Shown here one piece after another: positions 1 to 8,385 of a DNA stretch of 64,000 bases. The stretch lies in NCBI RefSeq assembly GCF_002954265.1, contig NZ_PPSL01000009.1, positions 1 through 64,000 of the forward strand. The letters run 5' to 3'. Below the pieces are notes generated by a model. It was not told where the DNA came from and did no database searches. It was given only the letters and a program-made list of their open reading frames with translations. Positions within the stretch are counted from its first letter, which is position 1. Each line of letters starts with the position of its first letter. The stretch comes from Flavipsychrobacter stenotrophus (GTDB taxonomy: Bacteria > Bacteroidota > Bacteroidia > Chitinophagales > Chitinophagaceae). The translations under genes were made by a program, and so were the position numbers.

Positions 1-1
1 T

Positions 2-217
2 AGCAGCGATTTTGAGGACTCCCATCCTGTAAATATAATCGGTTACAGACTGTTCGTGTATGATATTTTGAATAATGAGCGAGCCCCGTTCTTCCGGATG
101 TCCGAAGGGCTAGGAAGTCAAAATAAACTCCAAATAAATAAAAAAAATACTTTATTGAACTGGCGTTCGATAGCTCCCTTGCTTACCATGACAACAGTTA
201 TCGAACCGCCAATTTGA
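2..217 (+). CDS. Possible 3' end of a gene entering from the left edge
   Basis: A reading frame is open from the window edge to a TGA at 215-217, about 71 codons, with a plausible residue mix (for example the run GYRLFVYDILNN). I do not recognise the family and no start is visible. It may be the tail of a gene that begins outside the window or only a chance open frame. The following stretch to 416 holds no convincing gene, only the stem-loop at 258-282. Confidence 0.2.
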   Translation, partial: SSDFEDSHPVNIIGYRLFVYDILNNERAPFFRMSEGLGSQNKLQINKKNTLLNWRSIAPLLTMTTVIEPPI

Positions 218-257
218 TTAATACCTTCCCGCCGAAAGCCGCGTCGGTAAAGGAAAT

Positions 258-282
258 GGGGCTACTCGCCACGAGCAGCCCC
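258..282. other. Strong stem-loop in the 1-416 gap
   Basis: GGGGCT and AGCCCC form the outer stem and CTCG/CGAG the inner stem, separated by an A/C mismatch, around a CCA loop. No T-run follows on either strand, so this is not a classic intrinsic terminator. It could be the 3' end signal of the upstream partial gene or part of a mobile-element end. Confidence 0.4.
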
Positions 283-416
283 ATCAATATTCGAGCAATT
301 TCGCTCTAAGTGCCCCAGACGGGAAGTTTATCGAACCAAATGATGGAGGTTTTGACGCGGTTAAGTAAAATACAGCTTTACTGCGTCTGAATGCCGTCGC
401 AAACGGATTTCTATTA

Positions 417-3176
417 TTAGTTCCTGATGCTCGGCGGAACATCTGGAAGAACGGGGTCTACAGGAATATAAATGTCAAATCTTGCTCCTTCGTTCAGTTC
501 ACTTGTTGAAGTTATGATGCCGTTGTGGTTTTCAACGATCCTTTTACAGATCGCCAGGCCTATTCCCGTACCCTTGTATTCCTCAACGCTGTGAAGACGC
601 TGAAATACTTCGAAAATACGGTCTTGATATTCAGCCTCGAAGCCTATGCCATTGTCGGTAAAAATAATGTGACAGTAGTTAATTTCCGGTAACAGTTTTT
701 CATTATTTAAAGTACTCCCTTTTTCTATTTTGCTTGTTATTGTGATATGTGGCGCCGTGTTTTCCTTTGAGAACTTTAGGGAATTGCCAATCAGGTTGTT
801 CAGAAGTTGTCGAAATTGAAAGCGTATGACGACCATATCGCCAAGACCTGTTGCGTCTATAGTTGCTTTCTTTTGTTGTATAATTTCTTCAAAGTCAAAT
901 TTTACTTCATCCAAAAGTAAATTGAGGTCTGTTTTTTCAAATATTTTTTCTGAGTTGCCTGAGCTGGAAAAGGCAAGTAAATCTTTTATTAGCACTTGCA
1001 TACGTTTAGAAGTTTCCCGCAATCTCAGGAAATATTTTTTGCCAAGATCAGATAAATTTTGTTCTTCTTCTGCGAGAATAACGTCAACGAAATTATTTAT
1101 TTTACGCAAAGGCTCCTGTAAATCGTGACTCGAAATATATGCGAAAGCGGTTAAATCCCTGTTCGCATTTTCAAGTTCAACATTTATTTTTTTTAACTCT
1201 TCTGTTCTTTTCTCCACTGCTTTTTCTAATTCTTTTCTCTGTTCTTTCTGCTCATGAATATCTGTGTTGCTGCCCACCCACATCAATATTTTACCTGTTT
1301 CATCTTTAATGGGTACAGCCCTGCTCAAATGCCATCTATACTCGCCTTCCTTATTTTGAATGCGGCACTCCATGTCGAAAACATCACCTGTGGCAATAGA
1401 ATGTTTCCAATTAGCTACTGTTAACTTCAAATCGTCTGTATGGATTGACTTTTCCCAACCCCAATCTTTTAGTTCGTCAAAGGTTAGACCTGTATCATCA
1501 AGCCATTTTTGATTAAAAAAGATCATATTCCCTGCGGCATCAGCGTTTGTTATTTTTTGGGGCATAGAATTTGTCAGCACTCTAAATTGAAGTTCACTTT
1601 CTTCTATTATCAATTTTGCCTTTACAATTTCTGTAACCTCATAGCCAAAACCCAAAATGGAATAGATTTTTCGATTTTCATCAAACATCGGTTGGTAGCT
1701 AAAATTGAAGTAGCCCAACTCAGGTGTATGGCCTTCTTCCCGGGCAAATGTGACTGGAATATCGAAACCAACATAGGTTTCTCCCGTGTTGTAAATGTTA
1801 TCCAAAAGCTTGTCAAAACCTTGGCCTTCCATTTCAGGTAGTGCTTTTATGAAAGGCTTACCTTTTAATATACGGCTCCCAAATAGTTGCTGGTATTGCT
1901 TATTTACTAATGAAAACACATGGTTTGGGCCTTCGAGCGTACATGCCACATATGGGGCATTCATGAGCATCTCTTCATGCATAATAACCTGCGCTTCAAT
2001 TTTTTTACGTGCAACCACCTGTTCGGTTACATCAGTAGCTAAAGACATTACACCTGAAACAGACCTGTCATTTTCGCGGTACGGCTGGTACACAAAATTG
2101 AAATAACGAGTATCTTTTTCTCCGTTTTCGCGCAGGAAGTAAGCAGGCTGCTCGCTGCCGTAATGGGTAGCCCCATTTTCAAGAACATCTAACAACAATG
2201 CCATAAAAGGCTGTTCTTTCATTTCAGGTAAGATTTCCAGTAATGGCTTGCCCAGTACTTCCTTTCCCACATTAAAAATTTTAAGAAGGGGCTCATTCGC
2301 CACTTCCATTTTCAATTCCTTCCCTTTGAAAATACTAATTGGAAAAGGCGATTTCTCCACCAGGCTCCTAAACCGCTGTTCGCTTTCTTCAATCTTCCTT
2401 TTTGCAATCACCTGCTCGGTTACATCATACCCAATAATAGTAATACCCGAAATAGTTTGGTCCGCTTCCCAATAAGGCTGGAAAACAAAATTAAAATACT
2501 CTTCCCTCGCATGCCCGTGCACATTATGTGGGCTCTGCACTTCTCTACCCTGATAAGGAACACCGGTGGCCATCACTTCATCCATCAACGCGGGGAATGG
2601 CGTATCTTTAAGTTCGGGCATAAGGTTAAGCAGCGATTTACCTTCTACGTCATTCCCTTTACCCCAAACTGCTTTAACCCTGTCATTGGCAAAGGCAATC
2701 ACCAAATCTCTGCCTTTTAGCACGGCAAACGTAAATGGCGAATGCATGAGCATCATGTTGTACCGCTTATCGCTTTCTTCTATTTTTTTACAAGCAAGTA
2801 TCATTTCTGTTACATCGTAGGCAATCGTGATGACCCCAGAAATTGTTCCATCGGCATCATGGTCAGGTTGATAAACGATATTAAAATATCGCTCTTTCAT
2901 TTCATCCTTATGCTGTAACCGTGCAAGCATTTCGTTGACGTAAACAGGAATGCCGGTGGTGTAAACGCTATCAAGCATGGCAGGGAATGGCTGGTTTTTC
3001 ATTTCTGGCAACACTTGCATCAAGGTTTTGCCTTCTACATCCATTCCTTTCCCCCAAAATTCTTTTGTCAAATCATTGGCAAGGGTTACTGTCATGTCTT
3101 TTCCCTTCATAACACAAAAAGCAAATGGCGATTCCATGAGCATGGTGTAATAGCGCTTATTGGTTTCTTCCACCAA
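417..3176 (-). CDS. Multi-PAS sensor histidine kinase, C-terminal part (frameshifted gene)
   Basis: This is the C-terminal two thirds of a hybrid-free sensor kinase that senses through PAS domains and autophosphorylates on histidine. Five PAS domains run from about residue 5 to 640. A coiled linker follows, then a HisKA domain around 680-745 (phospho-acceptor His in ISSHDLQEPLRK) and a HATPase domain to the end (N box LLNNLIGNSLKF, G1 box DNGIGF, G2 box GTGIGL). No transmembrane segment or signal peptide is visible, so it is probably cytosolic. The apparent first codon is a TTG inside a PAS linker, not a real start. The preceding PAS domains continue in another frame at 3107-4534, so a single-base indel near 3197-3212 splits one gene of about 1370 codons. 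The partners are probably the single-domain response regulators just upstream at 4908 and 5728. Domain assignment is certain; the signal is unknown. Confidence 0.9.
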   Translation of the reverse strand: MVEETNKRYYTMLMESPFAFCVMKGKDMTVTLANDLTKEFWGKGMDVEGKTLMQVLPEMKNQPFPAMLDSVYTTGIPVYVNEMLARLQHKDEMKERYFNIVYQPDHDADGTISGVITIAYDVTEMILACKKIEESDKRYNMMLMHSPFTFAVLKGRDLVIAFANDRVKAVWGKGNDVEGKSLLNLMPELKDTPFPALMDEVMATGVPYQGREVQSPHNVHGHAREEYFNFVFQPYWEADQTISGITIIGYDVTEQVIAKRKIEESEQRFRSLVEKSPFPISIFKGKELKMEVANEPLLKIFNVGKEVLGKPLLEILPEMKEQPFMALLLDVLENGATHYGSEQPAYFLRENGEKDTRYFNFVYQPYRENDRSVSGVMSLATDVTEQVVARKKIEAQVIMHEEMLMNAPYVACTLEGPNHVFSLVNKQYQQLFGSRILKGKPFIKALPEMEGQGFDKLLDNIYNTGETYVGFDIPVTFAREEGHTPELGYFNFSYQPMFDENRKIYSILGFGYEVTEIVKAKLIIEESELQFRVLTNSMPQKITNADAAGNMIFFNQKWLDDTGLTFDELKDWGWEKSIHTDDLKLTVANWKHSIATGDVFDMECRIQNKEGEYRWHLSRAVPIKDETGKILMWVGSNTDIHEQKEQRKELEKAVEKRTEELKKINVELENANRDLTAFAYISSHDLQEPLRKINNFVDVILAEEEQNLSDLGKKYFLRLRETSKRMQVLIKDLLAFSSSGNSEKIFEKTDLNLLLDEVKFDFEEIIQQKKATIDATGLGDMVVIRFQFRQLLNNLIGNSLKFSKENTAPHITITSKIEKGSTLNNEKLLPEINYCHIIFTDNGIGFEAEYQDRIFEVFQRLHSVEEYKGTGIGLAICKRIVENHNGIITSTSELNEGARFDIYIPVDPVLPDVPPSIRN

Positions 3177-4534
3177 TTTCGATGCTTTTTGCTCCGCCCC
3201 CGCTTTGCTTCTAATGCTTTTTTAACGATCACCGCAGCGGTTACCTCGTAAGCAATAACGGTAACACCCGAAATAGTTTCGTCTGCTTCCAAATAAGGCT
3301 GGTAAACAAAATTGAAATAGACATCTTCCAATTTACCATTGCGAAAAACCGGGGCCAAAAGTTCCTCTCCTGAAAAGGGAACACCGGTGGTGTACACATT
3401 ATCGAGCAAACCCGGAAATTCGGAATCTTTGATCTCAGGCAAAACTTCAAGTAGAGGCTTTCCTTCCAAGTCCTTGCCTTTTCCCCACATTTCTTTTACG
3501 GAATCGTTGGCAAGGGTTATCACCATGTTTCTTCCTTTAAGTACAGCAAAAGCGAATGGCGATTTCATAAGCATCATGTTGTATCGCTTTTCGCTGTCTT
3601 CAATCTCCTTCAACGCTTTTTGCTCCGCCTCATACTGCGCCTCTAATGCTTTTTTTACTATTACAGAGGCGGTTACGTCAAAGGCAATAATGGTAACACC
3701 CGAAATTGTTTCATCTGCTTCACGGTAAGGCTGGTAAACAAAATTATAATATACATCCTCCTTTTGTCCTTCAATGTGCTTCGGGGCCAGGATTTCATTG
3801 GCATGATATGGAATTCCTGTTTTGTAAACTTCATCAATCAGAGTTGGAAATGGGGTGTCTTTTAATTCAGGAAGAACCTCAATCAATGGCTTCCCTTCAA
3901 TGTTGTTTCCTTTTCCCCAGGTTTCTTTCAAACGGTCATTGGCAAATGTGATCACACTGTTTTTACCTTTCAGTACTGCAAAAGCGAATGGCGATTGCAT
4001 GAGCATCGTGTTGTAGCGTTTTTCACTATCTTCAAGCAGTTTCAACGCTTTCTTATCAAATTCAATCTGTGATATCAATAGCTCATTTTCTGTAACATCC
4101 TCCGCCCGCTGAATTATATACTTCACATTGTTTTGCTCATCGAGCACGGGCGAGTTAACCGCCTGCCAATATCTTACGTCAAAACCTCCACCCTCCAGTT
4201 CCGGCTTTGGAATATCATATTTAACCACCCGCAACTTATCACTTACTTTATTTTTTATTACCCGGTTAAACGAAGCTCGTAAAATACTTTCTCCGTTTGA
4301 GGTCATATCACCAGGATTGTCGGGAAATACGTCAAAAATATCACGCCCGACTATGTCTGCTCTAACCGTTCGTGTAGTTATTAAAAATGCGTCAGATGCG
4401 GCCACTATAGCACAGCTGGTATCGATGACGACCAACAATTCAGAAGACTGTTCGAATATATTTATATAATCCTTTACATTCATGGGTTTCGTAAATGTCC
4501 GATAAAAAGATGATTCCTGTGTTTTATTTTCCAC
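3107..4534 (-). CDS. Multi-PAS sensor kinase, N-terminal part (frameshifted gene)
   Basis: This is the N-terminal part of the kinase described at 417-3176. It contains three PAS domains: a divergent first one (about residues 20-150) and two copies of the SPFAFAVLKG type that also recurs in the C-terminal half. After the linker motif VKKALEA the frame runs into unrelated residues (RGRSKKHRNWW...) and stops. Restoring one base after the codons for LEA gives a linker of the form KAGAEQKASKLVEE, which matches the linker between the two preceding PAS domains (QYEAEQKALKEIED). The first possible start is GTG at 4534; the ATG at 4483 (MNVKDYINIF) fits the PAS domain better. The break is either a real pseudogene lesion or a sequencing error in the run of C at 3197-3201. 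Confidence 0.85.
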   Translation of the reverse strand: MENKTQESSFYRTFTKPMNVKDYINIFEQSSELLVVIDTSCAIVAASDAFLITTRTVRADIVGRDIFDVFPDNPGDMTSNGESILRASFNRVIKNKVSDKLRVVKYDIPKPELEGGGFDVRYWQAVNSPVLDEQNNVKYIIQRAEDVTENELLISQIEFDKKALKLLEDSEKRYNTMLMQSPFAFAVLKGKNSVITFANDRLKETWGKGNNIEGKPLIEVLPELKDTPFPTLIDEVYKTGIPYHANEILAPKHIEGQKEDVYYNFVYQPYREADETISGVTIIAFDVTASVIVKKALEAQYEAEQKALKEIEDSEKRYNMMLMKSPFAFAVLKGRNMVITLANDSVKEMWGKGKDLEGKPLLEVLPEIKDSEFPGLLDNVYTTGVPFSGEELLAPVFRNGKLEDVYFNFVYQPYLEADETISGVTVIAYEVTAAVIVKKALEAKRGRSKKHRNWWKKPISAITPCSWNRHLLFVL

Positions 4535-4907
4535 CGATTATAAAAAGCGGAAATGGCGGCCTATTACACCTGATGATTTTATAGATTTCCATGGACTATC
4601 AGCACCAAACTAAAGCAGAAAATGGAATAGACTAACAATCTTCACGCACAATACGTATAAATTTTTGGGAACCAGAAAACCTATTTTTAAAATAACTTTT
4701 TTTCCCATATCCCGCCCGAAAAAGTGTACCTTTATCGCTACAATGCGATATCTGCGTTGCAATACTATTCTTAAACAGAATTTATTTTCCTGCCCCCTTT
4801 TTTTTGAGGGTTGACAGTGCATATGTCCTCTTGGAGAAACAAATCCAAAGCACTTTTTTTACCATCATTTTGTCATTGTTTTTGCGGAGTGATTTAATTA
4901 GTTGCCT
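4535..4907. other. Divergent intergenic region, sensor kinase / response regulator
   Basis: This is a noncoding gap of about 370 bases between the kinase gene (leftwards) and the first response regulator (rightwards), so it should hold both promoters. A TACCTTTA at about 4729 resembles the Bacteroidota -7 motif for the rightward gene but lies far from its start. No repeat or RNA structure stands out. Confidence 0.35.
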
Positions 4908-5369
4908 ATGATACACACACTACAAAATGCATCACTTAATATTCTGCTTGCAGATGATGATGCAGATGACCGCTACTTCTTTGAAAAAGCACTTAATGAG
5001 TTATCAATTGTTACAAAATTTATATCTGTTTCCGACGGAGCGAAGCTCATGGATTATCTTTCTAAAAATTCAGAGAACTTACCTGATATTATTTCCCTTG
5101 ATTTCAATATGCCTCGTAAAAACGGCTTAGAATGTGTTAAAGAAATAAAACGGAATGAAAACCTAAAGCATATTCCCGTAATAATGTGCTCCACTTCATT
5201 AGGAGATCAGATTATTGATGTATTATATTCAATGGGCGCTCACTACTACCTGCACAAATGCAGCTTCCAAGAGCAAATAAAGTGCATTCAAAATATCCTC
5301 AACATGCTGATGGAAAATCCCATGCAGCCTTCAAAAGACAAGTTTATACTCAATTTGCAGGAAGTGTAA
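4908..5369 (+). CDS. Single-domain response regulator (CheY-like)
   Basis: This is a stand-alone receiver domain of about 153 residues with no output domain. It has the acidic pocket (ADDDADD near the N terminus), the phospho-acceptor Asp in SLDFNMPRKNG, the conserved Ser/Thr in MCSTS and the Lys in LHKCS. It resembles the Rcp1/lateral phosphotransfer regulators that usually pair with PAS or phytochrome-type kinases. I chose the ATG at 4908 over a TTG two codons upstream. It is divergently placed from the multi-PAS kinase and is probably its phosphorylation partner (inference). Without an output domain it likely acts by protein binding or as a phosphate sink. Confidence 0.92.
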   Translation: MIHTLQNASLNILLADDDADDRYFFEKALNELSIVTKFISVSDGAKLMDYLSKNSENLPDIISLDFNMPRKNGLECVKEIKRNENLKHIPVIMCSTSLGDQIIDVLYSMGAHYYLHKCSFQEQIKCIQNILNMLMENPMQPSKDKFILNLQEV

Positions 5370-5727
5370 ATTCAAAATTCATTTACCATGATGACAATTA
5401 TAGTTGACATTTCCAGCCTGAGAAAAGGCTAGCCCCTATAAACCCTATCAAGGGTAAAGATACTAAAATATTGAAATTTCACCTCCGGCATTAAACCTGC
5501 CAAAACCTATAAAAAACGCCTTATAAATGTAGTGATTAAATGTCCTGGTTTAGGATATCCGCTTAGTTAAACCTCATATCTGACATACCAATTAATGTAG
5601 GACATAAAACGAACGAGGTATTAAAAGGCATCTTAAGGGAAAGATATCCAATGATGGTTATTCACCTATTTCCATTCGCAAATATAATCTGTGGCATTAT
5701 ATTTATATTATTTTTTGAAATGGAATT
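5370..5727. other. Intergenic gap between two response regulators
   Basis: About 360 bases. No gene or convincing structure was seen apart from a weak AGCC/GGCT hairpin near 5414. It presumably contains the promoter of the 5728 gene, but I see no clear TAnnTTTG motif. Confidence 0.3.
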
Positions 5728-6153
5728 ATGAACAAGCAAGGGCCTATCATTATTATTGAAGACGATGCCGATGACTGCGAGGTATTAAAGTCTATTTTTG
5801 AAGATTTGAACTATGAAAACGAAATTGTCTTTTTTACCGACGGGGAAAAAGCATTGGAGTATCTAAAGGTAACCGAGCTTTTCCCTTTTCTAATATTATC
5901 AGACGTAAATCTGCCTAAATTAGACGGCTTCGAGTTGAGAAGCATGATCTATACAAACAATGAACTCTGTAAGAAATGCATTCCTTACCTGTTCTTTTCA
6001 ACAGGTGTAAGTCAAAAAGCTGTATATGATGCTTATACAATGTCCGTTCAAGGCTTTTTTCTAAAACCATCAAATTATACTGAAGTTACGGACACAATAA
6101 AAGCTATAGTTACCTATTGGCAAAAATGTTATGCACCAAATCATCTTGAATGA
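5728..6153 (+). CDS. Single-domain response regulator, paralogue A
   Basis: A 141-residue receiver domain with acidic residues IIEDDADD, phospho-acceptor Asp in LSDVNLPKLDG, the Ser/Thr position in FFSTG and the Lys in FLKPSN. There is no output domain. The start MNKQGPII is matched by its close relative at 8386-8811 (MNKNGPII), and the two proteins align end to end without gaps, which supports both starts. The pair share the unusual feature of a KCIPYLFF strand before the Ser/Thr. It is probably a second acceptor for the nearby multi-PAS kinase. No Shine-Dalgarno site is visible. Confidence 0.92.
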   Translation: MNKQGPIIIIEDDADDCEVLKSIFEDLNYENEIVFFTDGEKALEYLKVTELFPFLILSDVNLPKLDGFELRSMIYTNNELCKKCIPYLFFSTGVSQKAVYDAYTMSVQGFFLKPSNYTEVTDTIKAIVTYWQKCYAPNHLE

Positions 6154-6296
6154 CAAGGACACTTAGTGTCTTATGTTAAAATTATTCATAGGAACATTCA
6201 ATAACCAATAGTTCTCTGAACGCCAGATTGACCTTTTAATTATAACTGGTTCAGACTAATACATAAAAAATGTAGTAAATAAACTAACTATTTAAA
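6154..6296. other. Short intergenic leader to the 6297 hairpin
   Basis: About 140 bases after the response regulator, with nothing recognisable until the strong hairpin that ends it. Confidence 0.3.
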
Positions 6297-6340
6297 CTTA
6301 CTAATAAAGGCTACATTTTACTGTAGCCTTTATTAGTAAG
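6297..6340. terminator. Perfect 19-bp hairpin, bidirectional terminator
   Basis: Two 19-base arms (6297-6315 and 6322-6340) are exact reverse complements around a six-base TTTTAC loop. It lies between the rightward response regulator and the leftward barrel-protein remnant, whose stop codon is only two bases beyond the right arm. That is where a shared terminator for two convergent genes is expected. Confidence 0.75.
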
Positions 6341-6341
6341 T

Positions 6342-6533
6342 TCACAACCTCCACCCGACTTTAATATCTAGTTGCAACATTAAATCCGTGCCCATTTCCT
6401 TTTCTTCTTGTTTGTTCAGATAAGATGCACCAATACCTATGTCGCTGCCCAAATACAGGTGCTTGGACACTTGTACATTTATAGAGTTATTAATAATAGC
6501 ACCTAGTTGCGTTACGGGTAGAACAATTTCTAA
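6342..6533 (-). pseudogene. C-terminal remnant of an outer-membrane beta-barrel protein
   Basis: Read leftwards, the frame between an upstream TAG (6534-6536) and a TGA (6342-6344) gives about 63 residues with alternating strands. It includes VSKHLYLGSDIGIGASYLN and ends LQLDIKVGWRL. Ending on an aromatic/hydrophobic beta strand is typical of the last strand of an outer-membrane barrel. There is no start codon or signal peptide, and the rest of the gene is missing, so it is a decayed fragment. It abuts the accessory region, which suggests the rest was lost when foreign DNA arrived. The family is not identified more precisely. Confidence 0.55.
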
Positions 6534-6596
6534 CTAATAATGTCCTTTTAGTCAATCTTAGTAACGAAACTAAAATATTCATTTGACAAAAAATGC

Positions 6597-6604
6597 TATG
6601 TTTG
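6597..6604 (+). promoter_or_regulatory. -7 promoter motif of the 6615 gene
   Basis: TATGTTTG is an exact match to the Bacteroidota -7 consensus TAnnTTTG. Transcription would begin only a few bases before the ATG at 6615, so the message would be leaderless or nearly so. No clear TTTG sits at the usual -33 distance. Confidence 0.45.
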
Positions 6605-6614
6605 TTCAAAAGTA

Positions 6615-7715
6615 ATGGCAATCTTTGGTCAAGGATTTACGGATTCGGAAAAATACCTAAACGAGCTATGTAAGAAAACATTTTTATCCTTATGGAGTAA
6701 TGTAAATGTTTTTAGGGAACCAACGAAAGAGTTATGTGACCTGCTAGTCGTTGCTGGAGACGACATTATTATTTTTTCTGTAAAGGATTGTATATTTCCT
6801 AATATAGAAAACATCGAACTTGCTTGGCAACGTTGGTTTCGTAGCGCCGTTTCTGATTCAGCTAAACAACTATGGGGAGCGGAAAAACGTATCATAAAGT
6901 ATCCCAACAAAATTTATACAGATAGTAAGTGTGAACATAAACTTCGAATACCTGTAGAGATCACCGAGAAAACTAAATTCCATTTAGTTTTGGTAGCTCA
7001 TGGAGCATCTTCGGTATGTAGAGAGATGTTTGGCGGTAGTGGTAGTCTAATGTACGACAATCAAATTGTAGGAGTTAATCAACATGTAGTTCCTTTTACC
7101 ATTGGTGATTTGGACGTTGAAAAATCTTTTCTACATGTTCTGGATGATACAACTTTGGATATAATATTGAAAACAAGAGATACGGTAGCGGACTTTACTT
7201 CATATTTATCAAAGAGAAAGAAATTTTTACGATGGGCAATTAGAATTTCTAGCACTGGCGAAGAAGAAATGCTGGCCCACTATCTTAAAGAACTCAATGA
7301 AGATAAGGAACACGATTTTGTAATTCCTAAAAATCATAATTCAGATACTGAAATTTTGTTCGCTGAAGGTGCTTGGGACTCTTTTCAAAAAAATCCCCAA
7401 CGAATTGAACAGCTTAGAGCAGATCAAATCAGCTACCTGTGGGATGAGATAATTGAAGAATTTAGTAGGCATGCAATAGCTGGCACACAATATGAAGTAA
7501 GTGCTGGTGGTTTTCTTGACAGTGAGAGGGCTATAAGATTTCTGTCGTTAGAAACGCGCCTCACAAGGCGGGTATTAGCAAGAGGTCTGAGCGAAATGAT
7601 TACTCAAACTCCTAGTAACCTTCGAAGAATAAGAGTGTTTCCTATGAATCATGACGGTATATTAGACAGAATAAGAAGACAACAACTGCGATCAATAATA
7701 GGCCGCGCGTCTTAG
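6615..7715 (+). CDS. Unknown protein, 366 residues
   Basis: I do not recognise a named family. The protein is soluble with no signal peptide. The N-terminal 110 residues have a pattern that could be a PD-(D/E)XK-type nuclease core: a Glu-Leu-Cys-Asp-Leu-Leu strand (residues about 37-44), then IIIFSVKD, where an Asp/Glu-X-Lys motif would normally sit but Ser-Val-Lys is found. A second part (about 180-366) is rich in charged helices and ends in basic Arg-rich sequence (RRIRVF, RIRRQQLR). It stands alone, has its own -7 motif, and lies at the left edge of the accessory region. A nuclease or defence-associated role is a guess only; the missing acidic residue argues for caution. Confidence 0.75.
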   Translation: MAIFGQGFTDSEKYLNELCKKTFLSLWSNVNVFREPTKELCDLLVVAGDDIIIFSVKDCIFPNIENIELAWQRWFRSAVSDSAKQLWGAEKRIIKYPNKIYTDSKCEHKLRIPVEITEKTKFHLVLVAHGASSVCREMFGGSGSLMYDNQIVGVNQHVVPFTIGDLDVEKSFLHVLDDTTLDIILKTRDTVADFTSYLSKRKKFLRWAIRISSTGEEEMLAHYLKELNEDKEHDFVIPKNHNSDTEILFAEGAWDSFQKNPQRIEQLRADQISYLWDEIIEEFSRHAIAGTQYEVSAGGFLDSERAIRFLSLETRLTRRVLARGLSEMITQTPSNLRRIRVFPMNHDGILDRIRRQQLRSIIGRAS

Positions 7716-7860
7716 CATCTAACTTTATAGGTGTTGATTTATACTTGCTGAGGTCAATTTGTTCCATGTAGATAAAATTATGAATATTTTTTTAACATCA
7801 TTCAATTGAACAAATTTTTTAGAGCGCAAGCCGACAGGTCCTATACGGAGCTTACTCCGT

Positions 7861-7951
7861 TAATGCTCAGCTGGTTTGATGCACCATGTCATTCACTAAT
7901 AAACACTCTACAGCATCATTCTAAGCTCTTTCTGGGGTCAATATTGACCCC
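7861..7951 (+). repeat. tRNA-derived repeat, copy A
   Basis: It begins with a tRNA D-arm-like stretch (GCTCAGCTGGTTTGATGCAC) and ends with the hairpin GGGGTC-AATATT-GACCCC (7934-7951), with about 45 variable bases between. It aligns with copies D (15775) and E (17066). Relative to E the hairpin stem shows two paired compensatory changes (GG/CC here, AA/TT there). Confidence 0.55.
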
Positions 7952-8022
7952 GACTATATAAGCGCTGCATAGTTCAACAAAACTTTAGAATAGCCAATAG
8001 TGCAGCCTATGCAACATCTACT

Positions 8023-8051
8023 GCGACATTTATAGCGACGTTTAGTGCGAC
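8023..8051 (+). repeat. Three GCGAC repeats phased at 12 bp
   Basis: GCGAC occurs at 8023, 8035 and 8047, exactly 12 bases apart. Even spacing close to one helical turn is typical of arm-type sites for a tyrosine recombinase. The set lies just outside the left side of the first tRNA fragment. The same motif recurs at 8321/8333, 14167/14179 and 17212. Confidence 0.45.
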
Positions 8052-8069
8052 AAGTAAATCATAGGGCAT

Positions 8070-8103
8070 AAAAAAGAGCTGTACGACTGTACAACTCTTT
8101 TTT
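8070..8103 (-). terminator. Hairpin downstream of tRNA fragment 1
   Basis: Arms 8070-8084 and 8089-8103 pair with one C/A mismatch around GACT and carry A and T runs on both sides. Read leftwards it follows the tRNA 3' end by 20 bases, so it is probably the original terminator of that tRNA gene. It was copied with the attachment site, since the same hairpin occurs at 17247-17277. Confidence 0.6.
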
Positions 8104-8122
8104 ATTCAATCACTTTATGATT

Positions 8123-8165
8123 GTGGTCCCACTCGGGTTTGAAGCATGCCCCCCCTGATTATGAG
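8123..8165 (-). repeat. Degraded tRNA 3' half (attachment-site copy 1)
   Basis: Read leftwards this resembles the anticodon arm, T arm and acceptor 3' strand of a tRNA with anticodon CAT. The acceptor and T-arm side (8123-8143) match copies 2 and 3 exactly, but the middle is mutated (GCATGCCCCCC in place of CCAAGGACCCC). There is no 5' half, so this is not a functional tRNA gene. It is best read as an old attachment site left by integration into the tRNA 3' end. Confidence 0.6.
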
Positions 8166-8306
8166 CTGGCATAAATTCACCACAATTATTATAAAAAGAT
8201 CCTTTCAAGTTTTGTTCCAGTTCAAGTCTGTCAAGACATGGAGCTTATTTTACAGATAAATATTCTCCTATGACAGCGGTAAAAATGGGAATAAAATAGC
8301 AATTTG

Positions 8307-8340
8307 GAAGCAACTTTATTGCGACTGTCAACGCGACAAA
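8307..8340 (+). repeat. GCGAC pair phased at 12 bp, with shared flank
   Basis: GCGAC at 8321 and 8333 lies within a stretch that begins GAAGCAACTTTATTGCGAC. Nearly the same 34 bases occur at 14152-14185. It sits just inside the right side of tRNA fragment 1, where the left arm sites of an integrated element would be expected. Confidence 0.4.
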
Positions 8341-8385
8341 TTTTAAGACATCAAAAGCAATAGACTAACTAAAAATTGTTCCGGC

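Larger units (their letters stand above)
7716..8385. other. Gene-free repeat block at the left end of the accessory region
   Basis: About 670 bases without a gene. In order it holds a tRNA-like repeat (7861-7951), phased GCGAC repeats (8023-8051), a terminator-like hairpin (8070-8103), a degraded tRNA 3' half (8123-8165) and a second GCGAC pair (8307-8340). Much of 7855-8165 is repeated at 17060-17346. Both blocks contain the shared run CCAATAGTGCAGCCTATGCA. Confidence 0.6.

Noticed and set aside
3107-3176. An independent start for the downstream kinase half
   Set aside because: The first codon is TTG in a PAS linker with no promoter or spacing. The frameshift explanation accounts for both halves.
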